This document shows, piece by piece, positions 1-8,099 of a DNA stretch of 64,000 bases. The position numbers and the translations under genes are program-made. Position 1 is the stretch's first letter; the number at the start of each line of letters is the position of its first letter. The stretch comes from Symbiodinium sp. CCMP2592 (taxonomy: Eukaryota > Sar > Dinophyceae > Suessiales > Symbiodiniaceae), in the NCBI GenBank assembly GCA_905221615.1, contig CAJNDT010005913.1, positions 744,001-808,000 on the forward strand. Direction: 5' to 3'. The notes beneath the pieces were generated by a model. The model was not told where the DNA came from. It worked only from the letters and a program-made list of their open reading frames with translations, and searched no databases.

Positions 1-1
1 G

Positions 2-712
2 TTGATGATCGGATTCCTCTCGGATGCCCATTGGGATCGGATGGTTGAAGAGAACACTGTCCCAAGAGACTTTAGTGGTCGCCCGGTTGGAAAAATTATT
101 GGTCAGCGGTTCCCATTTAGATTTATCTCGTATCTGGACTACCAGTTCGATGGATTCTACATGGACAACAAAGTGACAGAGGCGCTTGCAGATGCTGTCG
201 ACGCAAACTCTGCTAATTTGAACGATCCTTCACTCACGTATATCGCGTCGCTTTACCCGTCCTTCGGACTCAACTCCTACTTTGTTGGTGGCGGAGCCAA
301 TGGCGACAACTTGCCTTGGTCCGAAGCCGGACGTCGGGTGTTTGGGAAGATGCATGTGGACAAGCTCCATCAGGTGCGTCGTCCGAGTTATCTGATGAGC
401 TTCTCGAGTGCTCGCTCGATCGCGGAGCCCTCGCTGCTTCCTGGATACGGGATGGTCGAGGGATACTTCATTGTCAAGCCTCCGCATCTGTACTCGACCT
501 CCGGTCGTCAGTGGGAGGATGCGTACTCTGAGAATACCGAGCATCCAGAGGCGAACTCCGGAGGCGTCTCGCTGCGTCACAAGGGGAAGGGCATCGCGGG
601 CATGCTCGACGGGCACGCGGAGCAGTGGGACTGGGACGACTACAACGACATGCAGCACTGGTCCAACAACGCGACGAGCCGGGACTGGGAAGTCCAGGCG
701 CGTCTGCCGTGA
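2..712 (+). CDS. H-X9-DG pseudopilin-like protein, 5'-truncated
   Basis: The reading frame is already open at the left edge, so the N-terminal prepilin signal and helix are missing and the true start lies outside the window. The visible 236 residues are the globular part. Near the C-terminus an RHKGKG segment is followed by MLDGH, giving His, nine residues, then Asp-Gly. This is the motif of the planctomycete prepilin-like family with an H-X9-DG domain. Such proteins are thought to be exported and processed by type II secretion or pilus machinery; the role of this copy is unknown. It ends 31 bases before tyrS on the same strand. The family call is from the motif only. Confidence 0.6.
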   Translation: MMIGFLSDAHWDRMVEENTVPRDFSGRPVGKIIGQRFPFRFISYLDYQFDGFYMDNKVTEALADAVDANSANLNDPSLTYIASLYPSFGLNSYFVGGGANGDNLPWSEAGRRVFGKMHVDKLHQVRRPSYLMSFSSARSIAEPSLLPGYGMVEGYFIVKPPHLYSTSGRQWEDAYSENTEHPEANSGGVSLRHKGKGIAGMLDGHAEQWDWDDYNDMQHWSNNATSRDWEVQARLP

Positions 713-743
713 CCGATGAGCGGAGTAGACCTACGCTCCCTGC

Positions 744-2054
744 ATGAGCGAACGGATCGACCTAATCAACGAACTCCAGTGGCGCGGACTCCTCAAGGAC
801 TGCACCGATATCGACGGCTTGCGCGATCACCTCGCGGACCCCGACAACAATCCTCGCAAGGTCTACTGCGGCTTTGATCCCACCGCGGATTCGCTGACGA
901 TCGGGAACCTCGTGCCGATCATGCTCCTGGCGCATGTTAAGCGTGCGGGACACTCACCGATCGTCGTGATGGGTGGGGGAACGGGACTGATTGGCGATCC
1001 GTCGGGCAAGTCCGCCGAGCGTCAGCTCAACACGGTCGAGACCATCGCGGGCTACATCGACAAGCAGCGACCGATCTACAGCACCGTCCTCGATCAGATC
1101 GAAGGGCCGGACCATCAGATCCTCAACAACCACGATTGGCTCAAGAATATCTCGTACATCGAAGCGCTCCGCGACATCGGGAAGCATTTCAGCGTCAACA
1201 TGATGATGCAGAAAGAGTCCGTCAAAGAACGGCTCAACAACCGCGAGCAGGGGATCAGCTACACCGAGTTCTCATACATGATCCTGCAGGCGTACGACTT
1301 CGCGCATCTGTACGAGGAAATGGGCGTGACGGTGCAGATCGGTGGGAGCGATCAGTACGGGAACATCGTCGCGGGATCAGATCTGATCCGCAGAAGAGCC
1401 ACGCAAGAGAGTGATGACGCGAGCAAGGTCTTTGGCCTGACCGCTCCCCTCGTCCAGAAAGCCGATGGCGGGAAGTTTGGGAAGACCGAGAAGGGCGCGA
1501 TCTGGTTGACCGCGGCGCGGACTTCACCGTATGCGTACTACCAGTTCTGGCTTAACGCGTCCGATGAGGATGCGCGTGGTTGGATCAAGGTGTTTACGTT
1601 CCTCGATCAAGAATCAGTCGAATCGCTCATCGCTCGTCATGGCGAGAATCCCGGCAAGCGGGAGCTCCAGCGCACGCTCGCTCAGGAAGCGACGCGGATC
1701 CTGCATGGTCAAGCCGCGATGGAGAACGCGGAAGCCGCGGGCAAGGCGTTGTTCAGCGGCGATATCGGTTCGCTCGACGAGCAGACGATGGTCGAGGTCT
1801 TCGCGAGCGTCCCGACGACAGAGCACAGCAAGTCGGAGCTTGCGGACGGTCTGGACATGGTCGAGATGCTCAAGTCCACGAAACTCGCGTCATCGAACCG
1901 CGAGGCGCGGGACTTCCTCAACGAGGGATCCGTCTCGATCAACGGCGAGAAGATCGACGCGGACACCAAAGTCACCGAAGCACACCTGCTGCACGGCTCG
2001 TTCATCGCGATCCGTCGCGGCAAGAAAAAATGGCACATGACCAAATGGTCATGA
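744..2054 (+). CDS. tyrS: Tyrosyl-tRNA synthetase
   Basis: A 436-residue class I synthetase that charges tRNA-Tyr in the cytoplasm. The N-terminal Rossmann domain has the tyrosine-pocket segment YCGFDPTADS at residues 41-50. The KMSKS-equivalent loop KFGKTE lies near residue 243, and an S4-type RNA-binding domain covers about 370-436. Length and domain order match the bacterial TyrS family. The HIGH-equivalent reads TIGN at residues 52-55, so both usual histidines are replaced. The ATG at 744 gives a full N-terminus and follows the pseudopilin by 31 bases, so the two may be cotranscribed. It converges on the secreted protein at 2087. Confidence 0.95.
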   Translation: MSERIDLINELQWRGLLKDCTDIDGLRDHLADPDNNPRKVYCGFDPTADSLTIGNLVPIMLLAHVKRAGHSPIVVMGGGTGLIGDPSGKSAERQLNTVETIAGYIDKQRPIYSTVLDQIEGPDHQILNNHDWLKNISYIEALRDIGKHFSVNMMMQKESVKERLNNREQGISYTEFSYMILQAYDFAHLYEEMGVTVQIGGSDQYGNIVAGSDLIRRRATQESDDASKVFGLTAPLVQKADGGKFGKTEKGAIWLTAARTSPYAYYQFWLNASDEDARGWIKVFTFLDQESVESLIARHGENPGKRELQRTLAQEATRILHGQAAMENAEAAGKALFSGDIGSLDEQTMVEVFASVPTTEHSKSELADGLDMVEMLKSTKLASSNREARDFLNEGSVSINGEKIDADTKVTEAHLLHGSFIAIRRGKKKWHMTKWS

Positions 2055-2086
2055 GCCATGTGTGAATGCGTGTTCGTGATTGTTCT

Positions 2087-3646
2087 TTACGGACAACCCA
2101 TCCCGAACGCGGCGAGATAGGCGCTGACGTCAAGGAAGTTGAAGCTCCCATCGGCTTCGAAGTCCGCGACGGGATCCATCATGCTGTAGGCCGCGAGGAA
2201 CGCGGAGACATCGAGGAAGTTCAAATCGCCTTCACCTGTGAGGTCCGCGGGGCATGGGGTCACTCCGAGCGTGCCGTCCGTATTGATGTTGTGGGTCTGG
2301 ATGTCCGCGACACCGAAATCGCCAATCTGCCAGCCCGCGATCGCGAAGCCGTCGCTGCTGAGCGTTGAGGTGAGTCGGCTGCGTTGTGCGGTGTCCGACG
2401 CGATGGAGGTGGACCACAGGTCGGACCCATCAGGACCAACGGCGCTTGCGAGGACCTGGTCTTGTCCGAATCCTCCCGTGTTCTCGATCCACATCGCGAC
2501 CATGTTGCCATCAAGGACCTGGATGTTTGTCGATCCGGATTCATTCGCATCAACTGCGGAGATCTGCTTCCCGGCATCGGACCATTGGCGCGTGCCTGTC
2601 GAATCGATGCGCTGTGCGAAGATGCCCTGGCTCCCCTGGTTGTTGTCCAGTTCGGTCCACGCGACGTAGACCGAGTCGGTCATCCAGTCGTACTTCGCTG
2701 TTGGGCTCACACGCTCGCGCGGGTTGATGGACGCGGCGACCCCGTTGTGTGGGTACCGTTCCGAGCCGTCGCTGTTGAGGTGCTGTGCGTAGACGTTGAG
2801 GCCGTTGGCGGTGTCGTACCAAGAGAAGATCGAACCGCCCGAGAAATCGGTGTCGAACTCGGGGAAGTTCCCGAACTGGAGCGACCCGCCATCAAACACG
2901 GCGACGCGGGATGGCCAAACTTCGTTGCCGTCGCGGTCGATCTTTTGTGCGTAGAGATGTTTCGGACCGAGGAAGTTCGCGAACTGTACCCATGAGACGA
3001 TGATCGAGTTGTTGTCGGAGCGGTGCATGGACGCGAGGTTGATCGAGTCTCCACCCGCGTCGGAGATGGTGGTCTCCCAGCTCAGGAGTCCTGCGGTGCT
3101 GATGCTCGCGAGTTTGGTGTCGCTCTCGTTGATCCATCCGATGACCATGAAGTCGTCGTCTGTGGTCGCGACATCGGGGGACGCGACGAAATCGGTGCCG
3201 TTGCCGAACTGGAAGCCGTTGGGTCCCCAAGGGGTTGATCCGTCGGGGGCGATGCGCTGGATCGTGACACGTGTCCCCCCGAACCGGTCATCGCGGAACG
3301 CGAGCACGGCGTGGTTTGTAGTGTCGAGCGCCAATCCGTAGTCTTGGGTTGAGGAAAAGTTCCGGTCTGCGACGAGGATGCCGTTGTGTGACCAGACTTC
3401 GTTTCCAAAGGAGTCGAGTCGTTGCAGGCGAACATCGTATCCTGAATCACTGGAGAACCAGCTGACGTAGCACCCGCCGTCGAGTGTGGGGACGATCTTG
3501 GGTTGTACCTGCTCTCCGCTGCCGTCGGCGACGACCTGGTGCATGGTCGAGTCGTCGGTCCACTGAGCGGACGCGGGCAAGGCCGTGCACATGAGCATTG
3601 AGGCGCAGATCAAGAGCTTCGAGCGGGAGGTCGTGGCGGATTTCAT
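2087..3646 (-). CDS. Secreted protein with GC-type dockerin-like tail
   Basis: A 519-residue exported protein. The first 27 residues form a signal peptide (MKSATTSRSKLL, hydrophobic core, cleavage near ASAQ). The body is a run of beta-rich repeats of the type W/Y-V-A-W and Q-R-I/L-D, resembling beta-propeller surface proteins. The last 55 residues hold two copies of a NFLDVSA(F/Y)LAA(Y/F) unit, each preceded by acidic positions like a dockerin calcium loop. It ends in Gly-Cys-Pro. The same tail occurs on two other proteins in this window. The catalytic function, if any, is not visible. It is transcribed toward tyrS with only 32 bases between the stop codons. Confidence 0.8.
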   Translation of the reverse strand: MKSATTSRSKLLICASMLMCTALPASAQWTDDSTMHQVVADGSGEQVQPKIVPTLDGGCYVSWFSSDSGYDVRLQRLDSFGNEVWSHNGILVADRNFSSTQDYGLALDTTNHAVLAFRDDRFGGTRVTIQRIAPDGSTPWGPNGFQFGNGTDFVASPDVATTDDDFMVIGWINESDTKLASISTAGLLSWETTISDAGGDSINLASMHRSDNNSIIVSWVQFANFLGPKHLYAQKIDRDGNEVWPSRVAVFDGGSLQFGNFPEFDTDFSGGSIFSWYDTANGLNVYAQHLNSDGSERYPHNGVAASINPRERVSPTAKYDWMTDSVYVAWTELDNNQGSQGIFAQRIDSTGTRQWSDAGKQISAVDANESGSTNIQVLDGNMVAMWIENTGGFGQDQVLASAVGPDGSDLWSTSIASDTAQRSRLTSTLSSDGFAIAGWQIGDFGVADIQTHNINTDGTLGVTPCPADLTGEGDLNFLDVSAFLAAYSMMDPVADFEADGSFNFLDVSAYLAAFGMGCP

Positions 3647-3738
3647 GGGAAATTCCTTTGTGTAAATGATTGGGCGCCATCATAACAGAAGTCCGGATAT
3701 CCACAAAGGAGAACTTGCTGATTCGAACATCGGTCTAT

Positions 3739-3762
3739 GAAAAAATCCGGCTGAGCCGGATT
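3739..3762 (-). terminator. Rho-independent terminator
   Basis: An 8-bp stem (3744-3751 with 3755-3762, loop of three) is followed on the minus strand by a run of T. It lies just past the stop of the PEP-CTERM-like gene at 3793 and serves that gene. Confidence 0.8.
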
Positions 3763-3792
3763 GAGTCGAGTTTGGATTGGATGGTTCGAGAC

Positions 3793-4467
3793 TCAGCGTC
3801 TACGACGGCTCATCAGTCCGAGTGTTCCGAGTCCCATCAACGCGGTCGACGGAGCCGGGATGATGGCGAACGCGAGGTCGTTGAAGGTTGGGTCGAATAC
3901 GGTGAAACCGAATCCGTTGTAGAAGTTGGTCGCATTGACGAGGTCGCCTTGCGAGGAGCCTGACCAGACCCATGCATCAGCACCACCATCAACCAGGATG
4001 GCGCCGACAGAGATCCAGTACTGTGTGCCTGCGTCGAGGCTCACAGCGGAGGTCATATCAAGCGTGTATTCGAACTCATCGCCTCCACCAAAGAGGGTGG
4101 CGCCGGTAGCGGTGATGCCTAGGCGAGCGTCTCCAGCAGAGACTGTGTCCGAGTAGACGACATTCCCAAGGTCAGGGGCGCCGGACATGTCGCTGGTGTA
4201 GATGTTGACGACATAGTCGGACATGTTGGTGAGATCAGCGAACTGGAAGTTCTGCGATCCACCCCACCAGCGGAGTTGATCCGCGGTAGCGCTTGAGCCG
4301 AGCGTGAAGTTGTCGGCCATGGTCTGATTGAAGAACTGCCCTTCGATACCATCGGAAAAGAAGCTGGCATTGCCAGGTTGGTCACTGGTCTGGCTGTAGA
4401 TCTCCGCTTGAGCGAGACCTGTGGTCGCGGCGAGCGCGACGAGCGTAAGAACGCTGTTGATTTTCAT
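3793..4467 (-). CDS. PEP-CTERM-like secreted protein
   Basis: An exported protein of 224 residues. The N-terminus MKINSVLTLVALAATTGLAQA is a signal peptide. The C-terminus has APSTALMGLGTLGLMSRRRR: a short proline-containing motif, a hydrophobic stretch and a basic cluster. This is the layout of the PEP-CTERM exosortase sorting signal, with APS in place of PEP. The ATG at 4467 is preferred because an AGGAG box lies a few bases upstream; the longer frame to 4500 has no such site. The central part is beta-rich and matches no family I can name. A terminator follows at 3739-3762. Confidence 0.8.
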   Translation of the reverse strand: MKINSVLTLVALAATTGLAQAEIYSQTSDQPGNASFFSDGIEGQFFNQTMADNFTLGSSATADQLRWWGGSQNFQFADLTNMSDYVVNIYTSDMSGAPDLGNVVYSDTVSAGDARLGITATGATLFGGGDEFEYTLDMTSAVSLDAGTQYWISVGAILVDGGADAWVWSGSSQGDLVNATNFYNGFGFTVFDPTFNDLAFAIIPAPSTALMGLGTLGLMSRRRR

Positions 4468-4589
4468 TTCATCTCTCCTGTTCTTGTCAAATATGAACAT
4501 GATAAGTTAACGCACGATTGCTGATCCGGCTGCGAAAAATGAGGATTTTTGGGTTAAATTCGAATGAAACTGGGGCGTATCATCACGCG

Positions 4590-5198
4590 ATGAACTCCCC
4601 ACTCGATCAAGAACAGAGCACGGCTACCAGCGAGCAGATCCATTCAGAGTTCGCCGAGGCGGCGCGGTTGGCGGCGGAGTTTGCGTCTAGCACTGCCCAT
4701 GCTACCCAGCTTGCCCAGTTTGCCGAGTTGATTGCCAGCCGAATCAAGACCGGCGGCAAGGTCCTCGCGATCGGCAACGGCGGCTCGTGTGCCGACGCGA
4801 TCCACTTCTGCGAGGAGCTGACGGGACGCTATCGTGCGGATCGTCCTTCGATCCCAGCGATCGCGTGCGCCGATCCGGGACACATCACCTGCACCGCCAA
4901 CGACTACGGCTTCGATCAGGTCTTCAGCCGATGGGTGGAGGGGCTTGGTGGGAGCAACGATGTGCTCGTCGCGATGTCCACCTCTGGGAACTCGGCGAAC
5001 ATTGTGAAAGCCGTGGAAGTGGCGAAGGGGCGGGGGCTGAGCGTCATGACGCTGCTCGGGAAGTCAGGCGGAAAGCTCGCGGGGATGGGGGACTGCGAGT
5101 TCATCGTTCCGGGCGAGACTGCGGATCGCATACAGGAACTGCACATGCTGATCCTGCACGCACTGGTGGGCGCGATCGAGCGAGCACTGGGATACTGA
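4590..5198 (+). CDS. gmhA: Phosphoheptose isomerase (SIS domain)
   Basis: A 202-residue single SIS-domain protein of the GmhA/DiaA family. GmhA converts sedoheptulose 7-phosphate to D-glycero-D-manno-heptose 7-phosphate for cell-surface polysaccharide. The glycine-rich phosphate-binding segment GNGGSCADA, the later STSGNSANI loop, the acidic CEELTGRY helix and the C-terminal RIQELHMLILH helix match GmhA, including the Gln and His expected as metal or catalytic residues. The ATG at 4590 (MNSPLDQ) is chosen by homology; the frame is open to 4518 and no clear ribosome binding site decides. GmhA is favoured over the replication factor DiaA by those catalytic residues. It converges on msrBA with 7 bases between stops. 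Confidence 0.85.
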   Translation: MNSPLDQEQSTATSEQIHSEFAEAARLAAEFASSTAHATQLAQFAELIASRIKTGGKVLAIGNGGSCADAIHFCEELTGRYRADRPSIPAIACADPGHITCTANDYGFDQVFSRWVEGLGGSNDVLVAMSTSGNSANIVKAVEVAKGRGLSVMTLLGKSGGKLAGMGDCEFIVPGETADRIQELHMLILHALVGAIERALGY

Positions 5199-5205
5199 AT
5201 CCGAA

Positions 5206-6309
5206 TCAATCTTCCGGATAGATCGGAGCGGCGCAGGTGCCGCCCTTGCGGGCGTAGTAGTCTTGGTGGTATTCCTCGGCTTCGTAGAACTTCGCGCCTT
5301 CTGCTCGGCGGAGCTCGGTCGTGATCTTGCGCTTCGACCAGCGTCCTTCATTCTGCTGAGCTTCGAGGAATGCTTTCGCTTGCTCGTGCTGCTCGTCGCT
5401 TGTGGTGAAGATCGCGGAGCGGTACTGCGTGCCGACGTCAGGACCTTGGCGGTTGCCTTGGGTTGGGTCGTGGATACGGAAGAACCAAGACAGGAGCTTC
5501 TCGTAACTGACCACGGCAGGATCAAAGGTCACCTTGACCGATTCCGCATGTCCCGTCACTCCGGTACACACCTCGCGGTACGACGGCTCGCGCGAGTCGT
5601 CGCCGCCTTGGAATCCGGAGACGGCGTCGATGACGCCGATGTGCTTCTCGTAACGATCCTCGATCCCCCAGAAGCATCCGCCGGCGAAGTACGCGACCTC
5701 GAGCGTGCTTGGCTTGGCCATCTCAGGAAGCTCGTCGCCGGCTTCAAAGAACTCGAGCGAAGCGGAGTTGACACAGAATCGGAGTCCGGTCGGTTTGGGA
5801 CCATCAGGGAAGACGTGCCCGAGGTGTCCGCCGCAGCGGGCGCAGAGGATCTCGGTGCGCGACATAAAGTGTGAGTTGTCTTCTTCGGTCGCGACATGCT
5901 TTGGATCGACGGGCTGGAAGAAGCTCGGCCAACCTGTTCCAGAGTGGAACTTGGAGTTGCTTCCAAAGAGCGGGAGTTTGCAGAGTCGACAGTGGTAGTT
6001 GCCGTCTTTCTTGTTGTCGAGGAGGTTGCCGCAGAAGGGGGGCTCGGTTCCTTCGTTGAGGATGATCTTGCGTTCCTCGTCGGTCAGGTCCTTCGCGAGT
6101 TCCTGGATCTTCTCATCGCTCAGCGGCGTGATGTTGTGACCAGATTTGGAGTACAGAGCTTCGGTGGTGTTTGGGGGGGTCATGCGTGGATTCTCGTATG
6201 GTCCAGACGCCGAGGCGTGCGAGGTGATTGCGGTATAGGTCGCGAGGGGGAGTGCGGCTCCGAGGACGCCGAGCACGAGGGCGCGGATGATGCGGACTGT
6301 GATGGTCAC
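5206..6309 (-). CDS. msrBA: Peptide methionine sulfoxide reductase MsrB-MsrA fusion
   Basis: A 367-residue bifunctional enzyme that reduces both R- and S-methionine sulfoxide in proteins. An N-terminal hydrophobic segment (IIRALVLGVLGAALPLA) suggests export or membrane anchoring, so it probably repairs envelope proteins. The MsrB domain comes first, with CRLC and CARC zinc pairs, HSGTGWPSF, and catalytic Cys in RFCVNSASLEF. The MsrA domain follows, with GGCFWG and the later EEYHQDYY segment. The GTG at 6309 is chosen because an AGGAGG box ends 5 bases upstream. The B-then-A order is the reverse of many fused versions. Confidence 0.93.
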   Translation of the reverse strand: MTITVRIIRALVLGVLGAALPLATYTAITSHASASGPYENPRMTPPNTTEALYSKSGHNITPLSDEKIQELAKDLTDEERKIILNEGTEPPFCGNLLDNKKDGNYHCRLCKLPLFGSNSKFHSGTGWPSFFQPVDPKHVATEEDNSHFMSRTEILCARCGGHLGHVFPDGPKPTGLRFCVNSASLEFFEAGDELPEMAKPSTLEVAYFAGGCFWGIEDRYEKHIGVIDAVSGFQGGDDSREPSYREVCTGVTGHAESVKVTFDPAVVSYEKLLSWFFRIHDPTQGNRQGPDVGTQYRSAIFTTSDEQHEQAKAFLEAQQNEGRWSKRKITTELRRAEGAKFYEAEEYHQDYYARKGGTCAAPIYPED

Positions 6310-6368
6310 GGGAACCTCCTGGGGGTTGTTCTGTAGAAGATATACGAACAACGCCCCTCGCGTGACGC

Positions 6369-8060
6369 TTATTCCGGCTCGTTCTCAGTGAGTTTTTTGC
6401 GAACGAGCGTGTCAAACAGACCTTCTGGAGCGGATTGTCCCGTCCAGAGCTCGAACTGTGCTTCCGCTTGCTTGACGAACATCTGGACGCCGTCGATCGT
6501 GCGGTAGCCTCGTTCCTTCGCGGCTTTGAGCATCGGGGTCTCGATGGGGTTGTAGACGGTGTCGAAGAAGACGGTCTCCGGCGGGAGCGGGGGCATGTCG
6601 GGGATGGGGATGGAGAGGCCTTCGGGATCGGGACCGCCGGTCATGCCGACGGGGGTGCAGTTGATGTACATTTGGTACATGGAGTCATTTGCTTCTTGTG
6701 ATGAGCAGTAGTTGATCGAACCTTCCCAACCAATCCCATGATCATCTGAGAGTGATTTCACAAGTTGTTCTGCCCGATCTTGGTTTCTATTACAAACAGA
6801 AACATGAGCACCGTTTGTAAGTGCCACCCATGCAGCCGCTCGAGCAGCGCCACCAGCGCCAAAGATGCAAATACGCTCTGCAGTCAAGTTGGGGATTGAC
6901 TGCAGCATGAGCGACTCAATAGCACTCGCGTCAGAGTTGATCGTATAGGAGCCATCGTAAATCCAGTCTACATCGCTCAACTCGGTCCACGCTTGTTTGA
7001 ATGTGTTTGCGGCACCGATACCTGGTATTGATTTCGGGTCGGTGAACTCTATTTCATAGTCTGCTGAGTACCGCGCGAGTCTTTCCTTGTGAGGAATTGT
7101 TATGCTTGCACCACAAAATCCGAACCGACCGTCATCGAGCAGTGCGGCCATAGTTGCAACATAGCTAATGTCACTACCCTTCTCGTCGTTTGGATCAGCC
7201 GCGATCGGCATCGGCACATACACCCCATCCCACCCGATCGCCTCGAACCCCGCGTTGTGCACCAGTGGAGACATGGAGTGTGTGATCGGCCAACCGATGA
7301 TGCCGTAGACCTTGGTGCTTGCTTTGATGGAGCGGAAGCGGTAGAGGTTGAGCAGCTCGTCGATCGTCGGCTGTCCCGGCGCGGTGGTCGATTCGCTCCT
7401 GAGGGATGCAAAGGTCAGCAGTCCACCAAACTTGGGGGCGAGGATTCGGCTCATCGTCCCGAACTCACCCATCCCCAGCGCAATCGTCGGCTTCTGTCGA
7501 TCGCGCAGGATCTCGAACAGTTCAAGATTGTCGCGGATGGACCTCGCTCGGTACGCGATCTTGACGACGCTGCACGCTGGTTCGTCGTTCATCGCGATGA
7601 TCCGGCGCGTTAGGTCGGCGGGGCGTCCAGCGAAATCGTGCGAGGAGAGGATCAGTCGCGTCGTGACCTGGCGCTGTTGCTTGGGATGATCGACGGCGAG
7701 GTTGACTTTCTGGCGGATATTCGCAGAGCGTGTGTAGGTCGCGAGCTCGACATCGATGTATGCCGGGGGATGATCGGAGGTCCCGAGGGCTTCGTAGAGA
7801 GAGATGCGTTCGTCGTCGTCGCCGTGGTATTCGCCGCCTTCCCAGTGGGGGCGGCAAGTGACGATGCACGGCAGCGGGGATTCCTTGACCAGATCCAGCA
7901 CGCGGCCCATGCGTTCTCCGAGCGATTCCTCGTCGCGCTGCTCGAAGAGCAGATCGACGCGATACTCGACAATATCCGCGCCCTTTGCTTGCGCAAGGGA
8001 CGCATCGAGGAGGGCGCTGGGAGCGTCCTCGACCATGATGGGCACACAAACCATTGACAT
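6369..8060 (-). CDS. aroDE: Bifunctional 3-dehydroquinate dehydratase / shikimate dehydrogenase
   Basis: A 563-residue fusion covering two consecutive shikimate-pathway steps. Residues 1 to about 245 are a type I dehydroquinase: EYRVDLL near the start, IVTCRPHWEGG, and the Schiff-base lysine in VVKIAYRA. Residues from about 250 are AroE: YGIIGWPITHSMSP for shikimate, the catalytic lysine in IPHKERL, and the NADP loop GAGGAARAA. The fusion resembles the plant enzyme and is known from some bacteria. Start choice lies between two ATG codons at 8060 and 8054. Base composition drops between about 6661 and 7190, inside the AroE part; see findings. Confidence 0.93.
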   Translation of the reverse strand: MSMVCVPIMVEDAPSALLDASLAQAKGADIVEYRVDLLFEQRDEESLGERMGRVLDLVKESPLPCIVTCRPHWEGGEYHGDDDERISLYEALGTSDHPPAYIDVELATYTRSANIRQKVNLAVDHPKQQRQVTTRLILSSHDFAGRPADLTRRIIAMNDEPACSVVKIAYRARSIRDNLELFEILRDRQKPTIALGMGEFGTMSRILAPKFGGLLTFASLRSESTTAPGQPTIDELLNLYRFRSIKASTKVYGIIGWPITHSMSPLVHNAGFEAIGWDGVYVPMPIAADPNDEKGSDISYVATMAALLDDGRFGFCGASITIPHKERLARYSADYEIEFTDPKSIPGIGAANTFKQAWTELSDVDWIYDGSYTINSDASAIESLMLQSIPNLTAERICIFGAGGAARAAAWVALTNGAHVSVCNRNQDRAEQLVKSLSDDHGIGWEGSINYCSSQEANDSMYQMYINCTPVGMTGGPDPEGLSIPIPDMPPLPPETVFFDTVYNPIETPMLKAAKERGYRTIDGVQMFVKQAEAQFELWTGQSAPEGLFDTLVRKKLTENEPE

Positions 8061-8099
8061 CGAGTCGATGATACGCGGCGGGCTTGCGGATTGCTGAGG

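Noticed and set aside
2238..2669. Long plus-strand frames opposite the secreted-protein genes (also 8509-9174, 9814-10389)
   Set aside because: They are antisense shadows with no domains or ribosome binding sites and biased composition.
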